DNA of 64,000 nt from Palsa-883 sp963847615 (GCA_963847615.1 CAWKAN010000027.1:1-64000), one strand, 5' to 3'. Numbered from the stretch's first letter, positions 24,061 through 33,348 are shown. Notes: a model not told the origin generated them from the sequence alone. Numbers and translations are program-made.

Positions 24061-24632
24061 CGGCGCGGCAGGACAAGAAAGAATTTACCGCAGATGAAGC
24101 AAGGCGATGGACGCCGATGCACGCCGATGGGTCCGTGCGGTTCACCGGTCGTGCGCCACGCGTTTGGTCGCCCGGCGCGGTTTGGCGAAATCAACCAGCG
24201 GGCAGGACTGCAGGCCGGTCGCTTTGCGGTCCTTGGCACATTGCATCCGACTCCCGGGTCAATCAGCCCCGGGGCATGCCTGCGTCGTCCAGCGCCTTGA
24301 CGGTGTTCAGCGCAGCCGGAGGCGCGTCCTCGACCCGCAGGTCCACGAAGTCGCCGCCGACCACCACGTTCCTGCGGTACACCCAGGCGGCACATGGTTG
24401 CATAACCGATAAGACCTCGGCCTTCGCCGGGGCAGGCTCTCGCACGAACTGCAAATGCCGGCGCGTTCTCATCGACCTTTGCCAGGACCCCGGTCACAGG
24501 CGTATCGAGCACGGCGAACGCGCCGCCGATCACCTGCCCCGACAGATCATTCAGCCGCTCGCCATCGGCGTGCATCGGCGTCCATCGCCTTGCTTCATCT
24601 GCGGCAAAATTCTTGCTTCGCGGTGCCGCGGG
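24061..24632. repeat. Inverted repeat flanking a decayed GxxExxxY gene
   Basis: Arms at 24061-24130 and 24561-24632 are inverse copies; the inner 48 bases, containing CCGCAGATGAAGCAAGGCGA, match exactly. They bracket the pseudogene at 24142-24577. Confidence 0.8.
24142..24577 (-). pseudogene. GxxExxxY-family (PDDEXK_3) protein remnant
   Basis: Pieces of the family are recognisable in three frames: LSGQVIGGAFAVLDT with GVLAKVDENA, then YRRNVVVGGDFVDLRVEDAP with ALNTVKALDD, then KATGLQSCPLVDFAKPRRAT ending at 24142. The signature residues are gone: GxxE reads GVLA, and the catalytic ELK reads ALN. Frameshifts and a small deletion break the frame. The family has a nuclease-like fold and no proven function. 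This copy is certainly dead. Confidence 0.75.
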
Positions 24633-24930
24633 CATATGGTCGCGAAACCGTAACGTTCCTGCGATGCACCACATCGTAACCGGCCCGGAGATGCCGAGGT
24701 GATGCAGCGCAAGCCCGGCGCGCCTCTCCTGCGCTCGCCCGTTCGTCGAGCGCCAGGCCTTCCCAGCGCTGCGATCAAGCCACCGGCAAGCGGGCAGCCC
24801 CCTGCGCCGCGGTAGCAGTGCCCCGGGTTGCTCATATCGGGCGGGTACCGCGTCCGCCTGCGACCTCGGTAGAGTATCGCAAGCAGGTCGCGAAATCGCC
24901 GCAGAGTCGCAGAGTCGGTGACGCAGGGCG

Positions 24931-25554
24931 CTAGTACCCCGGCAGCTCGTTCACGCAGACCACGCGCCAGCCGTCCTCGTGGCGCTCCAGCCGGGTCAGC
25001 GACAGGTTGTTGACCGACAGATGCAGCGCGTTGTCGGCGCCGATGCGCAGGCAATGCGCCACCGCGGCGCGGATCGCCCCGCCATGGCTGACCGCCACCA
25101 CGTCGCGCCCGGCGTGCCGCGCCGCCAGCGCCTCGATCGTCGGGCCGACGCGGGCGATCATCTCGACGAAGGTCTCGCCGCCCGGCGGGCGCTCGGTGCC
25201 GGCCAGCGGCCAGAACGGGTGCTTCGGCTGCGCCAGGCGGGGCGGCAGCGCGGCGTGCACCAGGCCCTGCCATTCGCCGAGGTGCTGCTCGATCAGGCCC
25301 GGCTCCACCGCCAGCTCCTGGGCCGGATAGCCGGCGGCGAAGATCGCCTCGGCGGTGCGCCGGGTCCGGCTCAGCGGCGTCACCACCCAGGCGGCGGGGC
25401 GCGGCAGGCGGGCGGCCAGGGCGCGATACATCGGCGCCTGCTCGAGCAGCGTGGCGGGGCAGAGTTCCACGTCCATCGTGCCGTACAGGATGGCACGCGC
25501 ATTCTCCTCCACCAGCGCGTGGCGGATCAGCCAGAGTGTGGTCGGTTGCATCAT
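24931..25554 (-). CDS. Histidine phosphatase family protein
   Basis: Phosphoglycerate-mutase-like phosphatase of 207 residues. The catalytic RHALVEE follows LWLI at the N-terminus, where RHG is more usual. The second histidine lies in VAVSHGGAIRAA, and the acid region in EPGLIEQHLGEWQG. Substrate unknown; alpha-ribazole phosphatase-like activity is one possibility. Its ATG overlaps the ABC permease stop (ATGA), so it is translationally coupled to the transporter genes. Confidence 0.88.
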   Translation of the reverse strand: MMQPTTLWLIRHALVEENARAILYGTMDVELCPATLLEQAPMYRALAARLPRPAAWVVTPLSRTRRTAEAIFAAGYPAQELAVEPGLIEQHLGEWQGLVHAALPPRLAQPKHPFWPLAGTERPPGGETFVEMIARVGPTIEALAARHAGRDVVAVSHGGAIRAAVAHCLRIGADNALHLSVNNLSLTRLERHEDGWRVVCVNELPGY

Positions 25555-26351
25555 TCCCCAATGTTCAGCAGCGCGCCGCGGACCCGGGCGGCGCGGAACT
25601 GCTGGGCGAAGACCAGTGCCGCGGCGACGGTCCACAGCAGGTTCAGCCCGACCGCCCAGGCCATCTGGTCCCAGCGGACCTCGCCCTGCAGCAGCACCGC
25701 GCGCATCCCCTCGAACACATGGGCCGAGGGCAGCGCCAACGCAATCGGGCGCAGCGCGGCGGGCAGCACCGAGACCGGGTAGAACACCGCGGAGAACGGC
25801 GTCAGGCCGAACAGCACCGACCAGGCCAGCGCCTCGGCCCCGGCGCCATGGCGCAGGATCAGCGAGATCACCGCCAGCGCCACCCACCAGCCCATCACCA
25901 TCAGGTTGGCGAAGAACAGCACCAGGATCGGGCCGAGCGCGAACAGGTTGAACGCGTAGAGGCCCCAGGCCAGCAGGATCGCCGGCGCGACGCCGACGCA
26001 CATGCGGATCACCGACATGCCGATCAGCGCCGCCACCAGCTCGCGCGGGCGCAGCGGGCTGACAAACACGTGGCCGAGGTTGCGCGACCAGATTTCCTCC
26101 AGGAACGAGATGGCGACGCCCATCTGGCTGCGCAGCGCCACCTCCCACAGCAGCACGCCGCCGAGCAGCCCGCCGGCGGCGAGGGCGACGGGGTTGCCCA
26201 TGCGGCTGGCCAGGTAGCTGGCGGTGAAGCCCCAGATGCACATCTGCAGCACCGGCCAGTAGGCGAGCTCCAGCAGCCGCGGCCAGGAGCGGCGGTACAG
26301 CGCCAGGTGGCGGTACATCATGCCCCAGATGCGGCGCAGCGAGGCCCTCAT
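25551..26351 (-). CDS. ABC-2 type exporter permease
   Basis: Inner-membrane subunit of 266 residues with about six hydrophobic segments. It starts MRASLRRIWGMMYRHLALYR and contains SFLEEIWSRNLGHVFVSPLR, typical of the ABC2_membrane family. It pairs with the ATPase encoded just upstream, overlapping by ATGA at 26348-26351. The substrate is unknown. Confidence 0.88.
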   Translation of the reverse strand: MRASLRRIWGMMYRHLALYRRSWPRLLELAYWPVLQMCIWGFTASYLASRMGNPVALAAGGLLGGVLLWEVALRSQMGVAISFLEEIWSRNLGHVFVSPLRPRELVAALIGMSVIRMCVGVAPAILLAWGLYAFNLFALGPILVLFFANLMVMGWWVALAVISLILRHGAGAEALAWSVLFGLTPFSAVFYPVSVLPAALRPIALALPSAHVFEGMRAVLLQGEVRWDQMAWAVGLNLLWTVAAALVFAQQFRAARVRGALLNIGE

Positions 26352-27130
26352 GGGATCAGCTCGGCCGCCCGGCGGCGATCGCGGGCGATGTCGAGGAACA
26401 CCTCCACCAGGTCCTCGCGGCCGTAGCGCGCCAGCAGCTCGGCCGGGCTGCCGCGATCGACGATGCGGCCCTGCTTCAGCATCAGCACGTGGTCGCACAG
26501 CCGTTCCACCTCGGCCATGTTGTGCGAGGCGAGCAGGATGGTGCAGCCGCTGTCGGCGCGGTAGCGCTCCAGCCAGCCGCGCACCCAGTCGCCGGTGTCG
26601 GGGTCGAGGCTGGCGGTGGGCTCGTCCAGCAGCAGCACGGCGGGGCGGTTGATCAGCGCCTTGGCCAGCGCCACGCGGGTTTTCTGGCCCGCCGAGAGTT
26701 CTCCCGCGGGGCGGTGCAGGAAGGCGTCGAGGTCCAGCTCGCGGGAGAGTTCGGCGATGCGCTGGCCGACGCGGGGGACGTCGTACAGGTGGCCGTAGAC
26801 GCGCAGGTTCTCGGCCACCGACAGGCGCGCCGGCAGGGCGACGTAGGGGGAGGAAAAATTCATCCGCGCCAGCGCGGCGAAGCGGTCGCGCGCCATGTCG
26901 TGGCCGAGGATGCGGATGGCCCCGGCGGTGGGGATCAGGATGCCGAGCAGCAGCGCGATGGTGGTGGTCTTGCCGGCACCGTTGCCGCCGAGCAGGCCGA
27001 GCGTCGCGCCGGCCGGCACGGTGAAGCCGATGTCGTCCACCGCCAGCGCGGTGCCGTAGCGCTTGGTCAGGTGCTCGACGGTGATGGCGTCCCGGGGGGC
27101 GTTCGGGGGGGCGGCGGCGGGCGCGTCCAT
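26348..27130 (-). CDS. ABC exporter ATP-binding protein
   Basis: ATPase of 260 residues that drives the permease encoded next. Walker A is GGNGAGKT (48-55). The signature appears as LSAGQKTRVALAKAL, Walker B as AVLLLDEPTASLDP, and the switch histidine in LLASHNMAEV. The ATG at 27130 lacks a strong ribosome site. It heads a three-gene coupled operon (ATPase, permease, histidine phosphatase). A family D element lies upstream. Confidence 0.92.
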   Translation of the reverse strand: MDAPAAAPPNAPRDAITVEHLTKRYGTALAVDDIGFTVPAGATLGLLGGNGAGKTTTIALLLGILIPTAGAIRILGHDMARDRFAALARMNFSSPYVALPARLSVAENLRVYGHLYDVPRVGQRIAELSRELDLDAFLHRPAGELSAGQKTRVALAKALINRPAVLLLDEPTASLDPDTGDWVRGWLERYRADSGCTILLASHNMAEVERLCDHVLMLKQGRIVDRGSPAELLARYGREDLVEVFLDIARDRRRAAELIP

Positions 27131-27180
27131 GCAGCGGGAGATAGGCGATCGGCGGCGGCGGCGCCATCCCGGCGGCGACC

Positions 27181-27508
27181 AGGGCAATCGGCTGAACGAA
27201 GCAAGGTCGGGGCTCCGCCCCGAACCCCGCCAGGGGGCTTTGCCCCCTGGACCCCCACCAGAGGCAGCGGCCTCTGGACTCCATGACTGGGCGTGTGGGG
27301 AGGGGAAGGGGGCGGGTGGGCCGGGTGTCGGTGCCGCCCCTCGCGAGGGGCGGCACCGACACCCGGCCCACCCGCCCCCTTCCCCTCCCCACACGCCCAG
27401 TCCGGGGTTCCAAGGGCTCCGCCCTTGGCGGGGTTCCAAGGGGCAGCGCCCCTTGGTGGGGTCTGGGGCGAAGCCCCAGCCTTGCTTTTGTTGCACCCGA
27501 TAGCCGTG
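27181..27508. repeat. Family D hairpin-array element, copy 3
   Basis: Full-length form. Ends are GGCAATCGGCTGAACGAAGC and its near inverse at 27508. The order is three small hairpins (GGGGCTCCGCCCC; CAGGGGGC/GCCCCCTG; CCAGAGGC/GCCTCTGG), a perfect 116-bp palindrome at 27286-27401, then three small hairpins (CCAAGGGC/GCCCTTGG; CCAAGGGGC/GCCCCTTGG; GGGGC/GCCCC). The core is the same type as copy 1 (GTGTCGGTGCCGCCCC). It sits between divergent genes. Confidence 0.92.
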
Positions 27509-27726
27509 GACGGGCACCTGCCCCGGGATCGTCCGTTACCCTGTACCGCATATCGACAACGATCCGCATGACGCGGACCGCGGTCCTTGTTGGATTTTGT
27601 TCCATTGCATACTATACGATTTATACGTGGCGGATGCGACACGGCGGAGGTTACGGCGGGACGTTCCCAGGACCTCAACGCCAAGCCGCTCGATGCCACG
27701 TGACGCCAAATGCGGGATTGTGCCCG

Positions 27727-28941
27727 ATGGTTCACCGGCGGGATTTTTCCCCAGACGCCCGACCACCGCTGTCGGGTCTACGTGTGGTCAACCTGTCCCG
27801 GTTCTATGCGGGCAACATGGTGAGCTTGCAACTGGCCGACTACGGCGCCGAGGTCATCAAGATCGAAGATCCGCAAAACGGCGACCCGTTGCGGGCCTTG
27901 CAGGTGAAGGGCTTTTCCTTGCTTTGGAAAGTCTACGCCCGCAACAAGAAAAGCGTGGCGCTCAGCCTGCGCCATCCCGAGGGTGTGGCGCTGCTGCGCG
28001 AGCTGATCGCCTCCGCCGACGTGCTGATCGAGAGTTTTCGTCCCGGCACGCTGGAGCAAATGGGCCTGGGTCCGGACCTGCTGCACGCTGCCAATCCTCG
28101 GCTGACCATCTTGCGCATTTCCGGCTTCGGCCAGGACGGCCCGTATCGCAACCGTCCGGGCTTCGGAACATTGGTCGAGGGCATGTCGGGCTTCGCCGCG
28201 ATGAACGGTTTCGCCGACCGCGAGCCCGTATTGCCGCCGTTGGCGCTGGGCGACATGGTGGCGGCGCTGTATGGCGCCTACGCCGTCATGGTCGCCCGGC
28301 GCGACGTGGAACATGGCGGCGCCGGGCAGGTGATCGATCTGCCGCTGCTCGACCCGCTGATTTCCATCCTGGGGCCGCAAGCAGAGAGTTATCGCACCTC
28401 CGGCGAATTGCCCAAGCGTAGCGGCGGCCGGTCCGCCAACGCCGTGCCCCGCAATGTATTCCGCAGCCGCGACGGACGCTGGATCGCCATTTCGGGATCG
28501 ATCCAGAGCATGGCGGAGCGGATCATGCGCACGATCGGGCGGCCCGACATGATCACCGACCCGCGCTTCGCCACCAACGCCGCGCGCGTGCGCAACGTCG
28601 AGGCATGCGAGAAGCCGCTTGCCGACTTCATCGCCGCACGCGATTTTGCCGAGGTGATGGAGGTGTTCCACAATGCGGAGGTGACCGCCGCCCCGGTCTA
28701 CGACATCGACCAGTTGATCGAGGATCCGCACGTGGTGGAGCGCGAGGTGATCGTCGATCTGCCGGATGCCGAGATGGGGCACGTCATGATGCACAACGTG
28801 GTGCCGCGCCTGACGCGTACGCCCGGCGCCATCCGCAGTCCGGCACCGCGCCTTGGCGAGCACACGCGCGAGATCCTGGCAACCCTCGGCTGCGACCAAG
28901 GGCGGCTGGACGCACTGGCCAGCCAGGGGGTGATCCGCTAG
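27727..28941 (+). CDS. CaiB/BaiF (family III) CoA-transferase
   Basis: Transfers CoA between carboxylic acids. The 404-residue protein shows the family start SGLRVVNLSRFYAGNMVSLQ with LADYGAEVIKIEDPQNGD. The catalytic aspartate is expected in PPLALGDMVAALYGA. An ATG at 27727 is chosen. A short AT-rich stretch with CATACTATACGATTTATACG at about 27608-27627 may hold promoter or operator. It is followed by two hydratase genes and a convergent TRAP transporter, suggesting uptake, CoA activation and hydration of an organic acid. Confidence 0.9.
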   Translation: MVHRRDFSPDARPPLSGLRVVNLSRFYAGNMVSLQLADYGAEVIKIEDPQNGDPLRALQVKGFSLLWKVYARNKKSVALSLRHPEGVALLRELIASADVLIESFRPGTLEQMGLGPDLLHAANPRLTILRISGFGQDGPYRNRPGFGTLVEGMSGFAAMNGFADREPVLPPLALGDMVAALYGAYAVMVARRDVEHGGAGQVIDLPLLDPLISILGPQAESYRTSGELPKRSGGRSANAVPRNVFRSRDGRWIAISGSIQSMAERIMRTIGRPDMITDPRFATNAARVRNVEACEKPLADFIAARDFAEVMEVFHNAEVTAAPVYDIDQLIEDPHVVEREVIVDLPDAEMGHVMMHNVVPRLTRTPGAIRSPAPRLGEHTREILATLGCDQGRLDALASQGVIR

Positions 28942-29241
28942 CGGGATGGAAGCTTTTTGGTGTGAAACACAAAGCATGCCATACATGATGGAGCATCTTC
29001 ACGAGCCATCCCGCGCCAGTACGTGTCGAATACACAATGACCGGGATCACCGAACAACGCGCGCCGCCTGGCGGGCAACCGATGGATCGCGACGCGCGAG
29101 GTGCCACATTGATCGTGTTTCAAGACCGGACATCGGCGGATGGCAAAGACCGACGGTGCCCACCGGATGGGTTGACCAACCGGGAAGCTCGCAAGGCACT
29201 GCACGAACCGGCAATCCGGCTACCAAGGAAAGGACGATCCC

Positions 29242-29715
29242 ATGCGCCGAGTAGAGACGGTTGAACCGCCCGACCTGTATTTCGAGGATTTCCACGAGGG
29301 CCAGGAGTTCGCTGTCGTCACCAAAGGGCCCATTATGGTTGGTCATCAAGTTCGCTGGGCGGGCGCGATAGACAACTATGATTCCGAATTCCATCACGAC
29401 GAATATGTTGCAAAGGCTCAGGGGCTCCCCGGCATTATTCTGTCCGGCCCGTTCATCGCCGCCTATCTCTTGTCAGCGATCAACCTTTGGGTGGGGCGGA
29501 ATGCGCGGGTGGTGCGTTACATTGACCGAAACATCGGCTCCACCATGCCGCGCGACATGCTCTATCTGCATGGGCGGGTCACGCGCAAGCATCGGGAAGG
29601 CGGGCAATGCCTGATCGATCTCGACTGCCACGTGGAAAATCAACGCGGCGAGAATACCACCCCGGCGACGGCGACCGCCCAGGTGGCGTCACGTGAGAAC
29701 CGGGCGGGTTCGTGA
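29242..29715 (+). CDS. MaoC-family (hot-dog) dehydratase
   Basis: Predicted (R)-specific enoyl-CoA hydratase of 157 residues. The active region reads DNYDSEFHHDEYVAKAQGLP, keeping an acidic residue and histidine in the hydratase 2 pattern, followed by GIILSGPF. A strong AAGGAAAGGA ribosome site precedes the ATG. The next gene encodes a second hot-dog protein, so the two probably form a heteromer. The 300 bases before it hold no recognised gene. Confidence 0.83.
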   Translation: MRRVETVEPPDLYFEDFHEGQEFAVVTKGPIMVGHQVRWAGAIDNYDSEFHHDEYVAKAQGLPGIILSGPFIAAYLLSAINLWVGRNARVVRYIDRNIGSTMPRDMLYLHGRVTRKHREGGQCLIDLDCHVENQRGENTTPATATAQVASRENRAGS

Positions 29716-29756
29716 CGTCGCGGGTCAATGCAGCGCTGCAGGCAATGGAGATCAGC

Positions 29757-30233
29757 ATGAGCAACACGGTGCCGGTGAATTTGGAAGAGATTAAGCAGGA
29801 ACTTGCGGGAAAGATCGGGCCGATCGGCGAACCCGAGGAGGTGCCGGTCGAGCTTCTCTCGGTCGTACGGTTGGCGCTGGCCGTTGAGGACTTCGACCCG
29901 ATTCACTACGACGCGAAGGCAGCTCAGGCTCGTGGCTATCGCGGAATCGTCGCGCCATGGCCTGTCGTTTCGCTCCTGCGATATAACTGCTCACAGCAGG
30001 AGGAGTCGCACTCGTTCTCATTCGGGCGAGCCACCGTCCACGGGGAGGACGCGTATGAGTTTCATGAGCCGATCATTGTCGGTGATCTCATCACCGTGAG
30101 CACGGCTATCACTGCTGCGCAGCTCAAACACGGGCGGTCCGGGCTGCTGGGGTTGGTGACGTCGGAACGCCGATATACCAACCAACTTGGTCAGCTTTGC
30201 GCGGTTTGGCGCACCATAGTGATAAGGCGGTGA
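29757..30233 (+). CDS. FAS1-like/MaoC dehydratase domain protein
   Basis: Second hot-dog subunit, 158 residues, with VRLALAVEDFDPIHYDAKAA carrying the Asp and His of the hydratase motif, and YEFHEPIIVGDLITVSTAI. The ATG at 29757 is preferred because GGAG lies 6 bases upstream; a GTG at 29712 overlapping the previous stop is possible. Paired small MaoC proteins of this kind form one active dehydratase, for instance acting on mesaconyl-CoA-like substrates. The actual substrate is unknown. Confidence 0.8.
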   Translation: MSNTVPVNLEEIKQELAGKIGPIGEPEEVPVELLSVVRLALAVEDFDPIHYDAKAAQARGYRGIVAPWPVVSLLRYNCSQQEESHSFSFGRATVHGEDAYEFHEPIIVGDLITVSTAITAAQLKHGRSGLLGLVTSERRYTNQLGQLCAVWRTIVIRR

Positions 30234-30289
30234 GGAAACGGCGTGGATTGCGCGGTTGCGTGGACCATGCTCGGGGCGGCGCGTGGTGC

Positions 30290-32272
30290 TCAGAGGAAGC
30301 CGATCGAGATCCACGGCACCGCGGCGATCAGCACCAGCGCCACCAGCAGTGCCGCGATATAGGGCAGGGTCGTTCTTACGACCAGGTCGGGATCGACCTT
30401 GCCGAAAGCGCACGACTGGTAGAAGCCGACGCCGACCGGCGGGGCGAACAGGCCGATGCTCATCGCCAGGATGACGACAATTGCATAGTGGATTTCGTGG
30501 ATGCCCAGTTTTCCCGCAATCGGAAACAGCAGCGTGCCGAACAGCACGATGACCGGTATGCCTTCCAGCACCGAGCCAAGGATGACGAACAACAGGATCG
30601 AGAGCACCCAGAAGGTCGCCTGGCCGCCCGGCGCCTGTTCGAGTGCCTGCGCCAGGCTGGCGGCGAAGCCGGATTGCGTCAGTGCCCAGCTCATCGCGGT
30701 CGCCATGGTGATGATCAGCAGGATGGCACCGGTCAGGTTGGCCGTCTCGCGGAGTATCGGATAGGCGCGGCGCCAGTCGAATTCGCGATAGACCACGACG
30801 CCGACGATCAGCGTGTAGACAACGCCGACAGTGCTGACCTCGGTCGCGGTGGCGATTCCGGCGACCACCAGGTAGCGGATCAGAAACGGCAGCACGAGCG
30901 CGGGCGAAGCGACGGCCAGCGCGCGCAGGCGCGTCGCCCAACGCACCCGCGGGGCCAGCTCCAGGCTCTCGTTGCGCGAGCGTCGCAGTGCCACCACGAT
31001 CAGGAACAGCGAGGCCAACGTCGCCGGCAGCAGCCCGGCGGTAAACAACGCCTGGATCGACAGGTTGCACACCGAGCCAATGATGATCAGCAACAGACTT
31101 GGGGGGATCAGTTCCATGGCCGCGCCCGAGGTCGACAGCAGCGCGCTCATCTCGCTGCGCTTATAGCCGCGCCGCGCCATCTCGGGAAACAGCACCGGCG
31201 CGACGGCGGCCATGTCGGCGAGCTTGGAGCCCGAGATGCCAGAGACCAGGAACATCGCCACCACCAGCACGATGTTCAGGCCCCCGCGCAAGTGCCCGAC
31301 GAAGGCCGCGATCGCATCGACCATCCGCCGAGCCATGCCGGTTCCCTCCATCAGCAGGCCAAGCAGCACGAACAGCGGGGCCGCGAGCAGCACGATATTG
31401 CTCGTGGCCTCACCCATCTGGCCGGCGACGACGCTGAGCGGCAGGTGTGTCGCCACCGCCAGGTAGCTCAGGGTGGCCATGCCGAAGCAGAACGAGATCG
31501 GCACGCCGATCGCGATCTCGACGCCGACGAACACGACGAAGAACAGCACCAGGCTCAGGTTGCCGAGTGCCATGAAGACCTCGCGCCCCAGCCAGGCGGC
31601 GATCGAAAGCAGGATGGTCGCAGCAAGCACGGCCAGCACCGTCTTCGGCCGGCCGTCGATCAGCCGCAGGACTGCGATCGCCAGGATCAGGGTCAGGCCG
31701 ACGACAATGCCGAGCAGAACGTAGGCGCGCGCGATCTCCAGCGACGGCGTGAAATCGATCATCTCCTGCCCGATATAACTCGCGGCGAAGAACCGCGCGG
31801 CGCCGCTGCCGCTCAGCAGTTCCATGAGGCTGCTGCCCGGCGGGATCACCGGCGGCCAGAGCAGAGCGGCGAGCAGTTCGAGCGAGAACACCGCGACGAC
31901 CACGGTGCCGATCGTCTCCAAGACGCTGGCGATGTGCGGCGGGACGCGGCGGATCACCGTGGTGAGCCGCAGATGTTCGTCGCGCCGATAGGCACCGACG
32001 GCGCCCAGCATGGTGAGCCACAGGAACAGGATCGTGGCCAGTTCGTCCCCCCAGACGAGCGAGTCCCGCAAAACGTAGCGCGAGAACACGCCGGCCACGA
32101 GGATGCCCACCTCAACGAGGATCAGCATGGCGGCGGCCGGCTCGACAATCCAGCCGATCGCGCGGTCAACCGCGCGGGTCCAGTCGCGGTGCAGTCTCTC
32201 GCGCGGCGGCGCCAGCAAGTCCTCAAGCTCGCCGAGGGGCCCCTCGGGCATGAGCGAGCTCGCACTCACCAT
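30290..32272 (-). CDS. TRAP transporter, fused DctQ-DctM permease
   Basis: Inner-membrane sodium-coupled importer of 660 residues. The first 200 residues are the small four-helix DctQ part (EVGILVAGVFSRYVLRDSLV, WGDELATILFLW). From about 215 the 12-helix DctM part follows (GVPISFCFGMATLSYLA; ending GLFAPPVGVGFYQSCAFGKV). Fusion of the two subunits is known. It works with the periplasmic binding protein encoded upstream at 32425-33348. Substrates of the family are mostly dicarboxylates and other organic acids. Confidence 0.93.
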   Translation of the reverse strand: MVSASSLMPEGPLGELEDLLAPPRERLHRDWTRAVDRAIGWIVEPAAAMLILVEVGILVAGVFSRYVLRDSLVWGDELATILFLWLTMLGAVGAYRRDEHLRLTTVIRRVPPHIASVLETIGTVVVAVFSLELLAALLWPPVIPPGSSLMELLSGSGAARFFAASYIGQEMIDFTPSLEIARAYVLLGIVVGLTLILAIAVLRLIDGRPKTVLAVLAATILLSIAAWLGREVFMALGNLSLVLFFVVFVGVEIAIGVPISFCFGMATLSYLAVATHLPLSVVAGQMGEATSNIVLLAAPLFVLLGLLMEGTGMARRMVDAIAAFVGHLRGGLNIVLVVAMFLVSGISGSKLADMAAVAPVLFPEMARRGYKRSEMSALLSTSGAAMELIPPSLLLIIIGSVCNLSIQALFTAGLLPATLASLFLIVVALRRSRNESLELAPRVRWATRLRALAVASPALVLPFLIRYLVVAGIATATEVSTVGVVYTLIVGVVVYREFDWRRAYPILRETANLTGAILLIITMATAMSWALTQSGFAASLAQALEQAPGGQATFWVLSILLFVILGSVLEGIPVIVLFGTLLFPIAGKLGIHEIHYAIVVILAMSIGLFAPPVGVGFYQSCAFGKVDPDLVVRTTLPYIAALLVALVLIAAVPWISIGFL

Positions 32273-32337
32273 GTCACAGCGTCTCCTGGCCGCGCTATAC
32301 GCCGGCGCGACAGTACAGGCTCACCAGCCCACCGGCG

Positions 32338-32424
32338 CTATGCGAGCTTGCCGACCGCCTTCTCGAGCAGGGCGAACGGCTCCCGCCCGTAGGTATCGCG
32401 CCACTGTGCATAGAGGCCGGCACG
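32338..32424 (-). pseudogene. C-terminal remnant of the TRAP binding protein
   Basis: The 28 codons in frame after the TAA at 32425 read RAGLYAQWRDTYGREPFALL and onward to VGKLA, then a TAG. This is the expected end of a DctP protein and is cut off only by the single stop codon. Confidence 0.75.
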
Positions 32425-33348
32425 TTAAATCACGGCGCGGAATGACTTGCGGTCCGGCGTGACGATCGTCTGCCCCTGGGCCTTGAGCTTCGTCTGCAGT
32501 TCCGCCTCGCCATCGGCGATATCCGCCCGCTCCAGCATCGCCATTTCGCCGAGGTTGCGCGCCAGGATCTCCTGCAGGTTCTTCGGCAGCCGTTGGTAGG
32601 CGGCCCCATTCGCCAGCGTCTCGAAGGTGGTTGGCTGATGCTCGGTCAGGGAGATGTCCTTGCTGACCTCGTCGTACTTGTTGGCCTCGATGCTGGAGAG
32701 CGGCTGCTCCGCGCCGTCCACCAGGTGCGTCTGGAGCGCGGTGTACATCTCATTGGAGCTGATCGGCGTAGGGGAGGCGCCGAGAGCCTTAAAGAAGGAC
32801 ACCTGGATCGGCGCCTCCGGAACCCGGAGCTTCAGCCCCTTCATGTCGTCGGCGCTGTGGATCTGCCGGTCGCTGGTGATGACGTCGCGGAATCCTACGT
32901 CCCAACCCTTGTCGAAGACCTGCAGGCCGATTGCCCTGATCTTCGCGTGGATGTAGTTGCCGAGCTCGCCGTCCATCGCCGCCCAGAGTTGCCCGTAGCT
33001 GTCGAAGGCGAACGGCAGGCTGGCAATCGACGCCGCCGGCACGACCTGGCCCAGGATATTGTCGCCGAGCAACAGCAACTCCAGCGCGCCGGAGCGGACC
33101 TGGGCGAGCATCTGGGAGTCCCCGCCAAGCTGGCTGTTCGGATAGGCCTGCACGACAAGGCGGCCACCGAACTCCTCGCCGATCTTCTTGGCTGCCTGCA
33201 CAAGGCGCAGGTTCATCGGGTGCGACGGCGGCAGGTCATGGCCAGCCTTATAGGTGAATTCGGCCGCGTCTGCCGGATACCAGTGCAGTATGCCGAATGC
33301 CGCAACGCCGGTTGCGCCCGCCAGCACCGTCCTGCGTGAAAGGCTCAT
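32425..33348 (-). CDS. TRAP substrate-binding protein (DctP), ends early
   Basis: Periplasmic receptor for the TRAP permease. A twin-arginine-like signal (SRRTVLAGATG, cleaved after about residue 28) precedes the DctP fold: YKAGHDLPPSHPMNL, SQLGGDSQMLAQVRSG, DMKGLKLRVPEAP. The frame stops at TAA 32425-32427 after SFRAVI. The same frame continues past it with RAGLYAQWRDTYG and ends at 32338, which is the normal family C-terminus. So a nonsense codon removes 28 residues, including the last helix. It may still fold, but a sequence error or a recent mutation should be considered. Confidence 0.9.
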   Translation of the reverse strand: MSLSRRTVLAGATGVAAFGILHWYPADAAEFTYKAGHDLPPSHPMNLRLVQAAKKIGEEFGGRLVVQAYPNSQLGGDSQMLAQVRSGALELLLLGDNILGQVVPAASIASLPFAFDSYGQLWAAMDGELGNYIHAKIRAIGLQVFDKGWDVGFRDVITSDRQIHSADDMKGLKLRVPEAPIQVSFFKALGASPTPISSNEMYTALQTHLVDGAEQPLSSIEANKYDEVSKDISLTEHQPTTFETLANGAAYQRLPKNLQEILARNLGEMAMLERADIADGEAELQTKLKAQGQTIVTPDRKSFRAVI

